A DNA stretch of 64,000 nt from Draconibacterium mangrovi_A. Its GTDB lineage: Bacteria; Bacteroidota; Bacteroidia; Bacteroidales; Prolixibacteraceae. Position numbers and translations under genes: made by a program. Position 1 is the stretch's first letter, and each line of letters opens with the position of its first letter. The DNA lies in assembly GCF_037646455.1 (NCBI RefSeq), contig NZ_JBBIXN010000008.1, positions 1-64,000 on the forward strand, written 5' to 3'. This document shows positions 1 to 9,231 of the stretch, in pieces. The notes beneath the pieces were generated by a model. It saw only the letters and a list, made by a program, of their open reading frames with translations, did no database searches and had not been told where the DNA came from.

Positions 1-2
1 AG

Positions 3-59
3 CCAAAACTCAACCTGGAAGAAATTGTCGAAGAAAGACGTGTTTGCTCTTTCTCTTAG
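3..59 (+). CDS. possible C-terminal tail of a gene cut by the window start
   Basis: The frame beginning at base 3 is open for 18 codons and ends at a TAG at 57-59; the tail reads PKLNLEEIVEERRVCSFS. Its Glu-rich helical look resembles a real C-terminus, and it would converge on the M3 peptidase gene. The piece is too short to be certain; the other two forward frames are also open nearby. No function can be given. Confidence 0.3.
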   Translation, partial: PKLNLEEIVEERRVCSFS

Positions 60-93
60 ATCGAACTCACGTTATTTATAAACAAACTGAGAA

Positions 94-2214
94 TTAAAGC
101 AATCCTCTGCCTTTCAACAGCGGCTCAATTCCCGGTTCTTTACCACGGAAATTCAGGTACAATTTCATTGGGTCATCAGAACCACCTTTTGATAATACAT
201 TCTCGCGGAATGCGCTTGCAGTTTCCTGATCGAACAAACCATTTTCTTTAAAAGCCTGGAAAGCATCTTTATCCAATACTTCGGCCCACAAATAAGCATA
301 ATATCCTGATGAGTAACCACCGGCGAAAATATGCTGAAAGTAAGTACTGCGGTAGCGTGGAGCAATTTCAGGAATCAAACCGTATTTATCCATCGAAGCT
401 TTTTCAAAGGCTTCAACATCCATGTTCGGATCCGCTGAATTTAAGGTATGGTAATCCATATCGAGCAAGCCGGCTGCCAGAAATTCAATCGTTACAAAAC
501 CCTGGTTAAAATGGGCTGCATTGTTGATTTTCTTAACCAATTCATCCGGAATTGCTTCACCCGTTTTATAATGTTTTGCATACAGTGCCAGCATTTCAGG
601 TTCAAAAGCCCAGTTTTCCATAATCTGCGATGGCAGTTCAACAAAGTCGCGTGCTACCGACGTTCCCGACAAAGTTCGTGTTTCGCAATCGGAAAGCAAT
701 CCGTGCAAACCATGACCAAACTCGTGGAACATCGTTGTCACCTGATCTAAGCTCAACAATGAAGGCATATCATCAGTTGGAGACGGAAAGTTGCATACGT
801 TTGTAATTACCGGAAGTACATCTTCGCCATCCACCATTTCCTGTTTGCGGAATGAGCTCATCCATGCACCGCCGCGTTTACTAGGTCGGGCAAAATAATC
901 GGTGTAGAAAATTCCAATGGTACTGCCATCGGCCTCTTTTACTTCAAACACTTTTCCATCTTTATGGTATTTGGGTAAATCAGTTCTTTCAGTAAAAGTG
1001 ATTCCCCAAAGCTTATTAGCCAAAGTAAAAATACCTTTCTGCACGTTATCAACCTGGAAGTAGGGTTTAACATCTTCTTCGCTTAGGGCATATTTTTCCT
1101 GGCGAACTTTCTCGGCATAGTACCACCAGTCCCAGCCTTGAATTTTAATTTTCGCACCTTCTTTGTCGGCAATAGCCTGCATATCAACCACCTCATGTTT
1201 AGCCACCGGAAGTGCTTTATCCCAAACTTTGATTAAAATATCGTATACGTTTTCAGGAGTCTTAGCCATGTTCTCTGCCAGGATGTATTCTGCATGGTTA
1301 TTGTATCCAAACAATTTTGCACGTTCACTGCGCAATTCAGCAATACGGGCTACAATTTTGTTATTGTCGTACTCGTTACCATTGTCACCTTTCATGATGT
1401 ATCCTTTGTACAATTTCTCACGCAATTCACGGTTTGGCGAATAAGTAAGGAACGGATACAAACTTGGACGGCTAATGGTGAAGATCCATTTTCCCTCCTG
1501 CCCTTCTTCTTTTGCAGTTGCAGCAGCAGCTGAAACAGCAGCAGCAGGCAGACCTTCCAGGTCGGCTTCATCTTCAATAACCAGTTTGAAAGCATTATTA
1601 TCTTTCAAAACATGTTCGCCAAATTGTACTGAAAGGGTTGCTAATTCACCGTTGATCTCGCGCATGCGAGCTTTTTTATCGGCCGACAGTTCAGCACCAC
1701 CACGTACAAACGACTTGTATTGCTTTTCAAGAAAACGAGCTTCTTCAGTTGTCAAATCAAGGTTATCGCGTTGCTCGTAAACGGCTTTCACACGTTTAAA
1801 CAAATCTTCATTCAGGTTGATATCGTCGTAGTGTGCCGATAATTGCGGCTCAATATCTTTTTCAATGGCCTGAATACTATCGTTGGTATGTGCACTGCTT
1901 AAATTGCTGAACACATTACTTACCCGATTCAAAAACGATCCGGATTTGTCCAGCGCAATCATTGTATTTTCAAAAGTCGGCTCTTGCGGATTATTTACAA
2001 TCGCCTCAATTTCTTCTTTGTGCAAACGCATACCTTCTGCAAAAGCCGGGCGAAAATGTGCATTCTTTATTTCATCAAATGGTGGTACACCAAAAGGCGT
2101 GTTCCACTCTTTAAAAAACGGATTATCCATATTACTTGTACTTTCTTTTTTTTGCGACTGACACGAAACAAGCGCCAAAGCCGCGATAATAAATAACAAC
2201 AGCAGTTTCTTCAT
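94..2214 (-). CDS. M3-family oligopeptidase / peptidyl-dipeptidase, lipoprotein
   Basis: This 706-residue protein has the length and layout of the Dcp/oligopeptidase A (M3) zinc metallopeptidases, which remove dipeptides from or internally cut short peptides. The zinc motif HEFGH is at residues 497-501, followed by GLHGLLS as is typical of the family. The N-terminus is a hydrophobic signal with a lipobox (LALVSC, Cys18), so the enzyme is probably membrane-anchored and periplasmic or surface facing, unlike the cytosolic E. coli enzymes. The ATG at 2214 directly precedes the signal peptide. It stands alone on the minus strand, divergent from pheT. The family is clear; dipeptidase versus endopeptidase activity is not settled by sequence. 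Confidence 0.93.
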   Translation of the reverse strand: MKKLLLLFIIAALALVSCQSQKKESTSNMDNPFFKEWNTPFGVPPFDEIKNAHFRPAFAEGMRLHKEEIEAIVNNPQEPTFENTMIALDKSGSFLNRVSNVFSNLSSAHTNDSIQAIEKDIEPQLSAHYDDINLNEDLFKRVKAVYEQRDNLDLTTEEARFLEKQYKSFVRGGAELSADKKARMREINGELATLSVQFGEHVLKDNNAFKLVIEDEADLEGLPAAAVSAAAATAKEEGQEGKWIFTISRPSLYPFLTYSPNRELREKLYKGYIMKGDNGNEYDNNKIVARIAELRSERAKLFGYNNHAEYILAENMAKTPENVYDILIKVWDKALPVAKHEVVDMQAIADKEGAKIKIQGWDWWYYAEKVRQEKYALSEEDVKPYFQVDNVQKGIFTLANKLWGITFTERTDLPKYHKDGKVFEVKEADGSTIGIFYTDYFARPSKRGGAWMSSFRKQEMVDGEDVLPVITNVCNFPSPTDDMPSLLSLDQVTTMFHEFGHGLHGLLSDCETRTLSGTSVARDFVELPSQIMENWAFEPEMLALYAKHYKTGEAIPDELVKKINNAAHFNQGFVTIEFLAAGLLDMDYHTLNSADPNMDVEAFEKASMDKYGLIPEIAPRYRSTYFQHIFAGGYSSGYYAYLWAEVLDKDAFQAFKENGLFDQETASAFRENVLSKGGSDDPMKLYLNFRGKEPGIEPLLKGRGLL

Positions 2215-2375
2215 CTTTTTTACAAATTATGATTTTCAATTTTGCCGCGCAAGATAAACATTTATAGCTATGTTTCATATGACAGACTTCACGGTTTTCA
2301 GGTGATATAATCAGCTAAAATACCTGTATGCTAAAGTTTTGGTGTGAATTGCAAAGGATGCCTTTTTCGGTTCGG

Positions 2376-2402
2376 TTGGTCGGATAAAAATCCTTACTTT
2401 TG
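2376..2402 (+). promoter_or_regulatory. candidate Bacteroidota promoter for pheT
   Basis: TACTTTTG at 2395-2402 matches the Bacteroidota -7 box TAnnTTTG. A TTG at 2376-2378 could be the -33 element, with a 16-base spacer that is short against the usual 19 or so. The box sits 35 bases before the pheT ATG at 2437 and lies downstream of the in-frame ATG at 2344, which argues against that longer start. Confidence 0.45.
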
Positions 2403-2436
2403 TCACATTCAAAAAAAGACAGAAAATTCGATTAAA

Positions 2437-4887
2437 ATGAAGATAGCTTACTCCTGGTTAAAAGATTACATACAACTGGATAAAACCCCGGAAGAAATTT
2501 GTGACATTCTTACACAAACCGGCCTGGAAGTTGGTGGTCTGGAAGAAGTGGAAACAGTTAAAGGCGGCCTGGAAGGATTGGTTATTGGCGAGGTGCTTAC
2601 CTGCGAAGAACATTCGAATTCCGACCATTTAAGTGTTACAACCGTAAATATTGGAACCAGTGAAGCACTACCTATTGTTTGCGGAGCCCCCAATGTTGCT
2701 GCCGGGCAGAAAGTGGTTGTAGCTACCGTTGGAACAACGCTTTATGATGGCGACCAGGAATTTAAAATCAAGAAATCGAAGATCAGGGGCGAAGTATCGA
2801 TGGGAATGATCTGTGCCGAAGATGAAATCGGCTTAGGTACCGATCACGATGGTATTATGGTTCTCGATGAAAATGCAAAGGTTGGAACTCAGGCGAAAGA
2901 TTTCTTCAACATTGAGTCGGACTGGGTAATTGAAATCGATTTGACTCCCAATCGAATCGACGGTGCTTCACTAATCGGAGTTGCCCGCGATTTAGCAGCT
3001 TTCTTAAGCAAAACAAAAAAAACAACATACACCAAACCATCGGTCAATGATTTCAAGGTCGATAATCACAATCTGGAAATTCCAGTAGAAGTAGGAACAC
3101 CCGAAGCGTGTCCACGTTATGCCGGTGTCACCATTTCTGGAGTTGAAATAAAAGAGTCGCCGGAGTGGCTGCAAAACCGCCTGAAAATGATCGGCCTTGC
3201 TCCTATCAATAATGTAGTTGACATCACCAACTATGTGCTTTTTGAAACCGGTCAGCCGCTTCATGCTTTCGATGCCGACCAGATTACCGGCGGAAAAGTG
3301 GTGGTTAAAACATTAGTAGCCGGAACAAAATTCACGACCCTTGATGAAGAAGTACGCGAATTGCACGAAGACGATTTGATGATCTGCAACACCGAAGAAG
3401 CCATGTGTATTGGTGGTGTTTTTGGAGGAATTAAATCGGGAGTAAAAGAAACTACCAGAAATATTTTCCTCGAAAGTGCCTGTTTCGATCCGGTTTATAT
3501 CCGCAAAACGGCGCGTCGTCACGGACTGAACACCGATGCATCGTTCCGTTTCGAGCGCGGAGTTGATCCGAACAATACCATTTACGTGTTGAAACGGGCA
3601 GCCATGCTGATCAAAGAAATTGCCGGCGGCAGTATTTCTTCAGAAATCGTTGATATTTATCCCGAACCGATTGAAGACTTTAAAGTGGAAGTGAGCTACG
3701 TCAATATCACCCGACTAATCGGGAAAGAATTGGGGGCTGAAATGATCAAAAACATTCTCACTTCACTCGAAATAAAGATTGATGCCGAAACAGAAACCGG
3801 GCTTTCGCTCAGTGTTCCTCCTTATCGTGTTGATGTAAAACGCGAGGCCGATGTTATTGAAGAAATTCTTCGAATTTACGGATACAACAACGTTGAAATT
3901 CCGACACAGGTAAACGCGTCCTTGCAAACTGCCGAAAAGCCAAGCCCCGACGGTGTTAAAAACCTGGTGGCTGAAATGCTGACGACACAGGGTTTCAATG
4001 AAATCTGGTCGAACTCACTGACCAAAGCAGCACATTACGAGGGATTAAAAGATTTTAAGGAAGAACAGACGGTTATGATCCTGAATCCCTTGAGCGCCGA
4101 CCTGAACGGAATGCGTCAGACCTTGCTGTTCGGTGGTTTGGAGGCGATTGCCTACAATGCCAACCGCCAGAGCAAAAACCTGAAGATGTATGAATTCGGG
4201 AATTGTTATTTCTATAAAGGCACTCAGTTAAAGGACCAGCCGGCCAATAATTACTGGGAAGAAAATCACCTGGGATTGTTTATTACCGGTAACAAGGAAC
4301 AGGAAAACTGGACGACAAAAGAGGAAGAGGCTTCATTCTATGGATTGAAAAGCTACGCTGAAAAGATCCTGAAAAGATTGGGACTTCTGAATCATACTAT
4401 CCAGGTTGATGAATCGGAAAGCGAACTGTTTTCGGATGGCTTGAGTTATTCGTACAACAATAAAGTGGTTTTGGAACTGGGTATTGTTGCCGGCTCACAT
4501 CTTAAAAAGTTCGATGTTGATGCACCGGTTTATTATGCCGATTTTAATTGGGATAATGTTTTCCAGTTGCATAAGAAACATCAGATATTATTCAACGAAT
4601 TGCCGAAATTCCCGGCCGTTCGCCGAGACCTGGCTCTATTGATCGACAAAAAAGTACAGTTCAATCAGATAAAAGAACTGGCTTATAAGTCGGAACGCCA
4701 GATTTTGCGCGACGTTGATCTTTTTGATGTTTACGAAGGCAAAGGTGTGCCGGAAGGGAAAAAATCGTATGCCGTTAGCTTCATCCTTCGTGATGACAAC
4801 AAAACACTGAACGACAAACAGATCGATAAAAGCATGAAGCGACTGATCATGGCATTTGAACGCGAATTGGGCGCCGGGTTGCGTTAG
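2437..4887 (+). CDS. pheT: phenylalanine--tRNA ligase beta subunit
   Basis: This is the large subunit of the heterotetrameric PheRS, which charges tRNA-Phe in the cytosol. At about 816 residues it has normal length. It begins MKIAYSWLKDYIQ, the usual PheT start; an upstream in-frame ATG at 2344 would add 31 residues that look untranslated. In order I see the EMAP/OB-type tRNA-binding region (about residues 40-150, with HSNSDHLSV and CGAPN), the B3/B4 region (about 210-380, with NRIDGASLIGVARDLAAF and ETGQPLHAFDA), the B5 region, the catalytic-like core (SNSLTKAAHYEG), and a C-terminal ferredoxin-fold anticodon domain (FPAVRRDLALLID). It stands apart from pheS. All expected blocks are intact. 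Confidence 0.97.
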   Translation: MKIAYSWLKDYIQLDKTPEEICDILTQTGLEVGGLEEVETVKGGLEGLVIGEVLTCEEHSNSDHLSVTTVNIGTSEALPIVCGAPNVAAGQKVVVATVGTTLYDGDQEFKIKKSKIRGEVSMGMICAEDEIGLGTDHDGIMVLDENAKVGTQAKDFFNIESDWVIEIDLTPNRIDGASLIGVARDLAAFLSKTKKTTYTKPSVNDFKVDNHNLEIPVEVGTPEACPRYAGVTISGVEIKESPEWLQNRLKMIGLAPINNVVDITNYVLFETGQPLHAFDADQITGGKVVVKTLVAGTKFTTLDEEVRELHEDDLMICNTEEAMCIGGVFGGIKSGVKETTRNIFLESACFDPVYIRKTARRHGLNTDASFRFERGVDPNNTIYVLKRAAMLIKEIAGGSISSEIVDIYPEPIEDFKVEVSYVNITRLIGKELGAEMIKNILTSLEIKIDAETETGLSLSVPPYRVDVKREADVIEEILRIYGYNNVEIPTQVNASLQTAEKPSPDGVKNLVAEMLTTQGFNEIWSNSLTKAAHYEGLKDFKEEQTVMILNPLSADLNGMRQTLLFGGLEAIAYNANRQSKNLKMYEFGNCYFYKGTQLKDQPANNYWEENHLGLFITGNKEQENWTTKEEEASFYGLKSYAEKILKRLGLLNHTIQVDESESELFSDGLSYSYNNKVVLELGIVAGSHLKKFDVDAPVYYADFNWDNVFQLHKKHQILFNELPKFPAVRRDLALLIDKKVQFNQIKELAYKSERQILRDVDLFDVYEGKGVPEGKKSYAVSFILRDDNKTLNDKQIDKSMKRLIMAFERELGAGLR

Positions 4888-4984
4888 TATTTCGGCTTTC
4901 ACATGCATTGAGTAAATGTATTTCAATTTTGATCGAACTGCGTTCCGTTTATTGGATAACTAAATTTTCGTAGAAGTTCGGCTT

Positions 4985-5893
4985 ATGCAAAACCACACAA
5001 AAGGAATTATTTACGCTGCCGTAACTGCCTTTTTGTGGGGTTTTCTGGGTATTGCATTAAAAATAGCGGTTCGCGAAGTCGATCCGGTTACCGTTGTCTG
5101 GTTTCGTTTTGTAATTGCTTTTATTGCTCTTGCCGGTTGGTTGGCTGCTAAAAATTCATCCTCCTTCAAAATAATAACCAAACCTCCAATATTGTTGATT
5201 CTGGCGGCACTGGCACTTTCGTGGAATTATATGGGATACATGCTTGGGGTTCATTATACCACACCCAGCAATGCCAACCTGATTATTCAAAGTGGCCCCT
5301 TGTTGCTGGCTACTGCCGGTTTTGTTCTTTTTAAGGAACCGCTGCATAAAAAACAAATTTTGGGTTTTGCGGTAGCCATCGTTGGCTTTGTATTTTTTTA
5401 CCGCGACCAGTTGTCTGCGTTTTTCGAAGCTAAAGGAAGTTACAACACAGGAATTCTGTTCACATTTTCGAGTGCAGCTGCCTGGACCACCTATGCCATT
5501 CTTCAAAAGAAACTGGTAGTCAAGCACCCTGTAAACAGTCTTAATCTTGTTTTATTTGGATTGCCTGCCATTATTTACATTCCATTTCTGGATCTTTCTC
5601 CCCTATTGCATCTGCACTGGACCTGGTGGCTACTTCTCATTTTCCTGGGGATGAATACCTTTGTAGCCTATACTTATCTGGCAAAAGCTTTACAGTACAT
5701 CGAAGCCAACAAGGTCAGCATTATTCTAATTATGAATCCGATGATCACTTTTATTACGATGGGAATCCTCACCAGAATGGATGTATCGTGGGTACAACAC
5801 GAGCGATTCACCCCGGTGACTATACTCGGAGCTTTCATTCTTTTAAGCGGCGCTTTCCTTGTAGTTCGCCGACCTCAGAAGGCAGTTAAATAA
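4985..5893 (+). CDS. EamA/DMT-family transporter
   Basis: The 302-residue protein has about ten hydrophobic segments in two similar halves, the usual arrangement of drug/metabolite transporter (EamA, RhaT/YdcZ-like) exporters. Family features include AAVTAFLWGFLGIALKIAV at the start, with a charged residue cluster before TM2 (VWFRFVIAF), and the second EamA repeat from about residue 150 (FTFSSAAAWTTYAI). It should sit in the inner membrane and move a small metabolite or amino acid; the substrate cannot be read from sequence. It lies 97 bases after pheT in the same direction, with no obvious shared pathway. Confidence 0.88.
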   Translation: MQNHTKGIIYAAVTAFLWGFLGIALKIAVREVDPVTVVWFRFVIAFIALAGWLAAKNSSSFKIITKPPILLILAALALSWNYMGYMLGVHYTTPSNANLIIQSGPLLLATAGFVLFKEPLHKKQILGFAVAIVGFVFFYRDQLSAFFEAKGSYNTGILFTFSSAAAWTTYAILQKKLVVKHPVNSLNLVLFGLPAIIYIPFLDLSPLLHLHWTWWLLLIFLGMNTFVAYTYLAKALQYIEANKVSIILIMNPMITFITMGILTRMDVSWVQHERFTPVTILGAFILLSGAFLVVRRPQKAVK

Positions 5894-5967
5894 CTTCGCT
5901 CCATTCTGCAAAATTATCTAAACCCTGCACACATTTAATTGTTTATCTTCACAGAAAACAAAATCAG

Positions 5968-6981
5968 ATGTACGCAAAACGTTTTTTAATTGTCTTAATT
6001 TCCATCCTCGTTTTAATCTCCTGTTCTTCCGATATACCTGAAATAACTGCTGTTACAGGTGGCATACCCATTAAGAAAATGGGAAAAACTCTGGCTCACG
6101 AACACCTGCTGGTTGATTTTATTGGTGCCGACAGCACCGGTTATCACCGCTGGAATAAACCTGAAGTAGTGGAAAAAGTGCTGCCCTATCTCGTAGAGAT
6201 AAAAAAGCTGAATTATAAAACCCTGGTCGATTGTACTCCGGCTTACCTGGGGCGCGATCCGGAATTATTAAAAACACTTTCCGAGAAATCAGGAGTGCAG
6301 ATCATTACAAATACCGGATACTATTCGGCTTACGACGGAAAGTTTTTACCTCAACATGCCTTTACCGAAACCGCTGAAGAAATTGCAGCCCGCTGGATCG
6401 ATGAAGCAAACAATGGCATTGAAGGAACTGATGTATACCCCGGGTTTATTAAGATTTCAGTTGAAAGAGGGCCACTTCAGCCTATTAATCGAAAAATTGT
6501 GGAAGCTGCCTGTCTCACCCACCTCGAAACCGGCTTGACAATCATGTCGCACACCGGCCCGGCAACTCCGGCCTTTCAACAACTCGAGATTTTAAAAGGA
6601 TATGGCATCGATCCTTCTGCATTTATATGGACACACGCCAGCGATGAGAAAGATTTTAATAAACTTCTTGAGGCTGCAAAAATGGGAGCTTTTATTTCGT
6701 GGGATAAATTCAGGCCCGAAGATGCTGAGCGCTATGTCGAGTTTTTCTTGTTTATGAAAAAACATGCTGCGCTGCATTCTCTGCTGTTCTCGCACGACGC
6801 CGGCTGGTATAAGCCCGGCGAACCTGATGGTGGCGAATTCAGGGGATTTACTGACATTGAAAATTATCTGATCCCGGCACTCGAAGATGCCGGTGTTGCG
6901 CAATACGATATATTCCAGGTCTTCTTTAAAAATCCGGTGGAAGCTTTCAGAATTAAGAAACGATTGATCGGTGAAGAATAG
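5968..6981 (+). CDS. phosphotriesterase-family lipoprotein (amidohydrolase fold)
   Basis: The 337-residue protein resembles the PTE/PHP family of binuclear metal hydrolases. The first strand motif AHEHLLVDF gives the metal ligands HEH at residues 44-46. A likely bridging Lys lies in PGFIKISVERG, further ligands are in SHTGPAT and WTHASDE, and the final Asp is in FSHDAGWY. An N-terminal signal ends in LISCSS (Cys19 lipobox), which is unusual because most homologues are cytosolic. Lactonase or phosphotriester activity is possible for the family; the true substrate is unknown. It follows the EamA gene after 74 bases and may be co-transcribed with it. Confidence 0.85.
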   Translation: MYAKRFLIVLISILVLISCSSDIPEITAVTGGIPIKKMGKTLAHEHLLVDFIGADSTGYHRWNKPEVVEKVLPYLVEIKKLNYKTLVDCTPAYLGRDPELLKTLSEKSGVQIITNTGYYSAYDGKFLPQHAFTETAEEIAARWIDEANNGIEGTDVYPGFIKISVERGPLQPINRKIVEAACLTHLETGLTIMSHTGPATPAFQQLEILKGYGIDPSAFIWTHASDEKDFNKLLEAAKMGAFISWDKFRPEDAERYVEFFLFMKKHAALHSLLFSHDAGWYKPGEPDGGEFRGFTDIENYLIPALEDAGVAQYDIFQVFFKNPVEAFRIKKRLIGEE

Positions 6982-7145
6982 TCATTTTCGGGTGGCAAGG
7001 GTATTCCGGTTATGATGTTTTCCTTTTAATAATGGTCAAATTGTCAAACACAACAAAACAGCACTGTAAAATATTTTAATGTGAAAATGTATTCGTAAAT
7101 TGAATAGTAGTTTATACGAAAACAAGCTATAAAAATTAGTGAATC

Positions 7146-7601
7146 ATGTTTTTGCAATTCTTATTACTGGCAGTTTTTGGTGTTGCCATGGCTCATGTTG
7201 AAGGTGTGGTGGTGGTTTACCTGAGAAAAGCCATTGGGATGCCTGAAAAAAATACAGAAGTAGGAAATAAAGAATTGCTCGAAAAAGTTCCCCGGCGCTA
7301 CATTCGAATTGAAATGACACGCGAGGCCGCCACCATTGTCATGTTGCTTGCCCTGGCGTACTTAGTTGGCCAGTCCTGGCTCGATCGTATCGTGGTTTTT
7401 CTTTGGACATTTGCATTTTGGGATCTGTTTTATTATGTATCGCTCTATGTGGTCATTAAATGGCCACCGCGATTAACTACAACCGATGTGTTGTTCCTGA
7501 TTCCACGCCCGTGGATCGCACCGGTATGGTTTCCTGTTGGAGTTTCATCACTAACGATTGTGTTAATTGCTGTGTTTTATGTGTTGCCAGGGATGTTGTG
7601 A
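7146..7601 (+). CDS. small integral membrane protein, unknown function
   Basis: The 151-residue product has about four hydrophobic segments (residues about 1-25, 60-80, 88-110, 125-148) separated by short charged loops such as RKAIGMPEKN and RYIRIEMTREA. I do not recognise a family. It is the last chromosomal gene before the island; its 3' neighbour on the minus strand was the ssrA terminator and the ssrA 3' end before insertion. Confidence 0.75.
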   Translation: MFLQFLLLAVFGVAMAHVEGVVVVYLRKAIGMPEKNTEVGNKELLEKVPRRYIRIEMTREAATIVMLLALAYLVGQSWLDRIVVFLWTFAFWDLFYYVSLYVVIKWPPRLTTTDVLFLIPRPWIAPVWFPVGVSSLTIVLIAVFYVLPGML

Positions 7602-7625
7602 ATAAGGTTAATATTGAAATCCTCC

Positions 7626-7652
7626 AAAACAAAAAGCGTTGAATGTCAACGC
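7626..7652 (-). terminator. original ssrA terminator, stranded by the island
   Basis: GCGTTGA (7636-7642) and TCAACGC (7646-7652) form a perfect 7-bp stem with a 3-base loop. Read on the minus strand it is followed by TTTTTGTTTT, a rho-independent terminator. It lies 30 bases downstream, in ssrA orientation, of the 22-bp ssrA 3' fragment at 7682-7703. It is therefore most likely the terminator that ended ssrA before the element inserted. Confidence 0.75.
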
Positions 7653-7681
7653 CTTGATTCATTTCATCTTAACATGTAGCC

Positions 7682-7703
7682 TTTAAAAGTGGAGCTGGCG
7701 GGA
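7682..7703. repeat. attL: 22-bp ssrA 3'-end fragment
   Basis: The bases match 27429-27450 exactly and include AAAGTGGAGCTGGCGGGA, the reverse complement of the tmRNA acceptor/T-arm 3' strand. Homology stops at once on both sides (C before and CTGA after here; A before and GTCG after at the right copy). This is as expected for the duplicated core of a site-specific integration. Confidence 0.88.
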
Positions 7704-7823
7704 CTGAAATATATCAATTTGTGCGATTTTTGCATATGTGATAAATACACTATAAATCCAATATAATAAGCGCATATGGAGACTATTGATGTACATGAGT
7801 AATTGAACTAAATTGAAACAGGT

Positions 7824-7862
7824 TGACTAAAATTGTCATTTGGCTGACTAAATAATGACTAA
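7824..7862 (+). repeat. three phased TGACTAA repeats (candidate integrase arm sites)
   Basis: TGACTAA occurs at 7824-7830, 7845-7851 and 7856-7862, with starts 21 and 11 bases apart, close to two and one helical turns. The middle copy extends to GCTGACTAAA, which recurs exactly at 27371-27380 beside the right end. Copies at both ends near the attachment cores fit arm-type binding sites for the recombinase or its directionality factor. Confidence 0.5.
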
Positions 7863-7876
7863 TATTTGTATATTTG
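7839..7876 (+). promoter_or_regulatory. candidate promoter of the integrase gene
   Basis: TATATTTG at 7869-7876 matches the TAnnTTTG -7 box. The nearest TTTG (7839-7842) is 26 bases upstream, longer than the typical spacer, so the -33 element is uncertain. The TGACTAA repeats overlap the region, which would allow the recombinase or another element protein to repress its own transcription. Confidence 0.4.
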
Positions 7877-7906
7877 TAATAGTTCAAATGTTCAAACTTA
7901 TTAATT

Positions 7907-9223
7907 ATGGCAACGTTCAAATTCCTCATTCAGGGTAAAAAGAATCCTACTAACATTTATGTAAGGCTTTCACTAAGCAAGGGTAAAAGCATCAAGCGCA
8001 AAACAGGCTATGTGATCAATCCGTCTGACTGGAGTACAACCGGCTATCCAAAACAAAATGATGAAGACCTTAAACGGTTTAAATCGAAGCTTGAACAACT
8101 AAAAGCACAATTAGGTATAAAACTAAATGAAGCTATAAGTGCAGGTAATGAGATTGATGGTTTGTGGTTGGAAAAATCCATAGATGAGGTTAATAACAAA
8201 AAGGAGAAAACAGACCTTGATCGGCTAACTAATTATTGTGATTACTTTATAGAATCTCTTCCAGACAAGGTCTACAAAAATGGAAAGCATGGTGTTTCAG
8301 AATCTACAATAAAAAAGTACACAACAATTAAGAATAAGCTTTCTGCATTCGAAAATAATCAGAGGAAGATATTCTTTGTACGTGATGTTAACACACGGTT
8401 TAGAACTGACTTTATGAAGTATTTGGAAGATGTTGAGAAATTGTCTTCTAATACAGTCGGAAGATACATCAAGTTCGTTAAAACGGTATGTTTAGATGCA
8501 CGCGAAAATGAGATTGAAACACATAAACATCTAGACAAAATAAAAGGCTTTACTGAAGAAAAAACATTCCCATATCTTAGCTTTGAAGAATTAGATTTGA
8601 TAGAAAAAACACCATTCACACGCGAAGCTTTGGAGAACGCCAAAGACTGGCTTTTAATCGGTTGTTATATCGGTCAAAGAGTTTCTGACCTATTGGAGCT
8701 AAAAAGTTCAAATATACAGGATATGGGAGGCTTTAAAATGATCGTATTAACCCAAAAGAAAACAGGTAAAGAGGTGGCAATACCTATTCATGACAAGATT
8801 AAACCTATACTTGAAAAACGCAATTGGTCTTTCCCAGAGTCATTAAGTGCGGTTAATTTCAATCTTCACATTAAGGATATTTGCAAACTTGCAGGCATAA
8901 AAGGACGAATGGAAGGGAGCAAAATGGTTTGTCTTGACGAGAAGGCCAAACCAAAGGTGTATCGGAAAATACATGGTACATATGAAAAATGGGAACTTGT
9001 AAGCTCTCATATTTGCAGAAGGTCATTTGCTACCAACTTCTATGCTGACACACCAACGGCATTGCTAATAAACATCACAGCTCACAGCACGGAAAAGCAA
9101 TTTTTAGAGTATATTGGTAAGCCTGCAAAGGACTTCTCTGTTCAGTTGGCTGAATACTGGCAGAAAGAAGCTCAGAAGGATAAAAAAGAACCACAACTCA
9201 CCCTAATGAAAGAAGCAAACTAA
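7907..9223 (+). CDS. tyrosine recombinase (island integrase)
   Basis: This 438-residue site-specific recombinase of the Bacteroidota type has an N-terminal arm-binding region, a SAM-like core-binding domain (about residues 110-210) and a C-terminal catalytic domain. The catalytic residues are visible: R258 in IGQRVSDLLEL, H368 and R371 in SSHICRRSF, H393 in ITAHSTEKQF and the nucleophile Y402 in LEYIGKP. It lies just inside the left repeat and reads into the element, so it should catalyse integration into and excision from ssrA. The ATG at 7907 is chosen because the usual N-terminal strand (MATFKFLIQGKKNPTNIYVRLS) begins there. It appears intact. Confidence 0.95.
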   Translation: MATFKFLIQGKKNPTNIYVRLSLSKGKSIKRKTGYVINPSDWSTTGYPKQNDEDLKRFKSKLEQLKAQLGIKLNEAISAGNEIDGLWLEKSIDEVNNKKEKTDLDRLTNYCDYFIESLPDKVYKNGKHGVSESTIKKYTTIKNKLSAFENNQRKIFFVRDVNTRFRTDFMKYLEDVEKLSSNTVGRYIKFVKTVCLDARENEIETHKHLDKIKGFTEEKTFPYLSFEELDLIEKTPFTREALENAKDWLLIGCYIGQRVSDLLELKSSNIQDMGGFKMIVLTQKKTGKEVAIPIHDKIKPILEKRNWSFPESLSAVNFNLHIKDICKLAGIKGRMEGSKMVCLDEKAKPKVYRKIHGTYEKWELVSSHICRRSFATNFYADTPTALLINITAHSTEKQFLEYIGKPAKDFSVQLAEYWQKEAQKDKKEPQLTLMKEAN

Positions 9224-9231
9224 TATAGACT

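Noticed and set aside
2344..2436. N-terminal extension of pheT
   Set aside because: The 31 added residues are not PheT-like, and a promoter -7 box lies within them; the ATG at 2437 fits the family.
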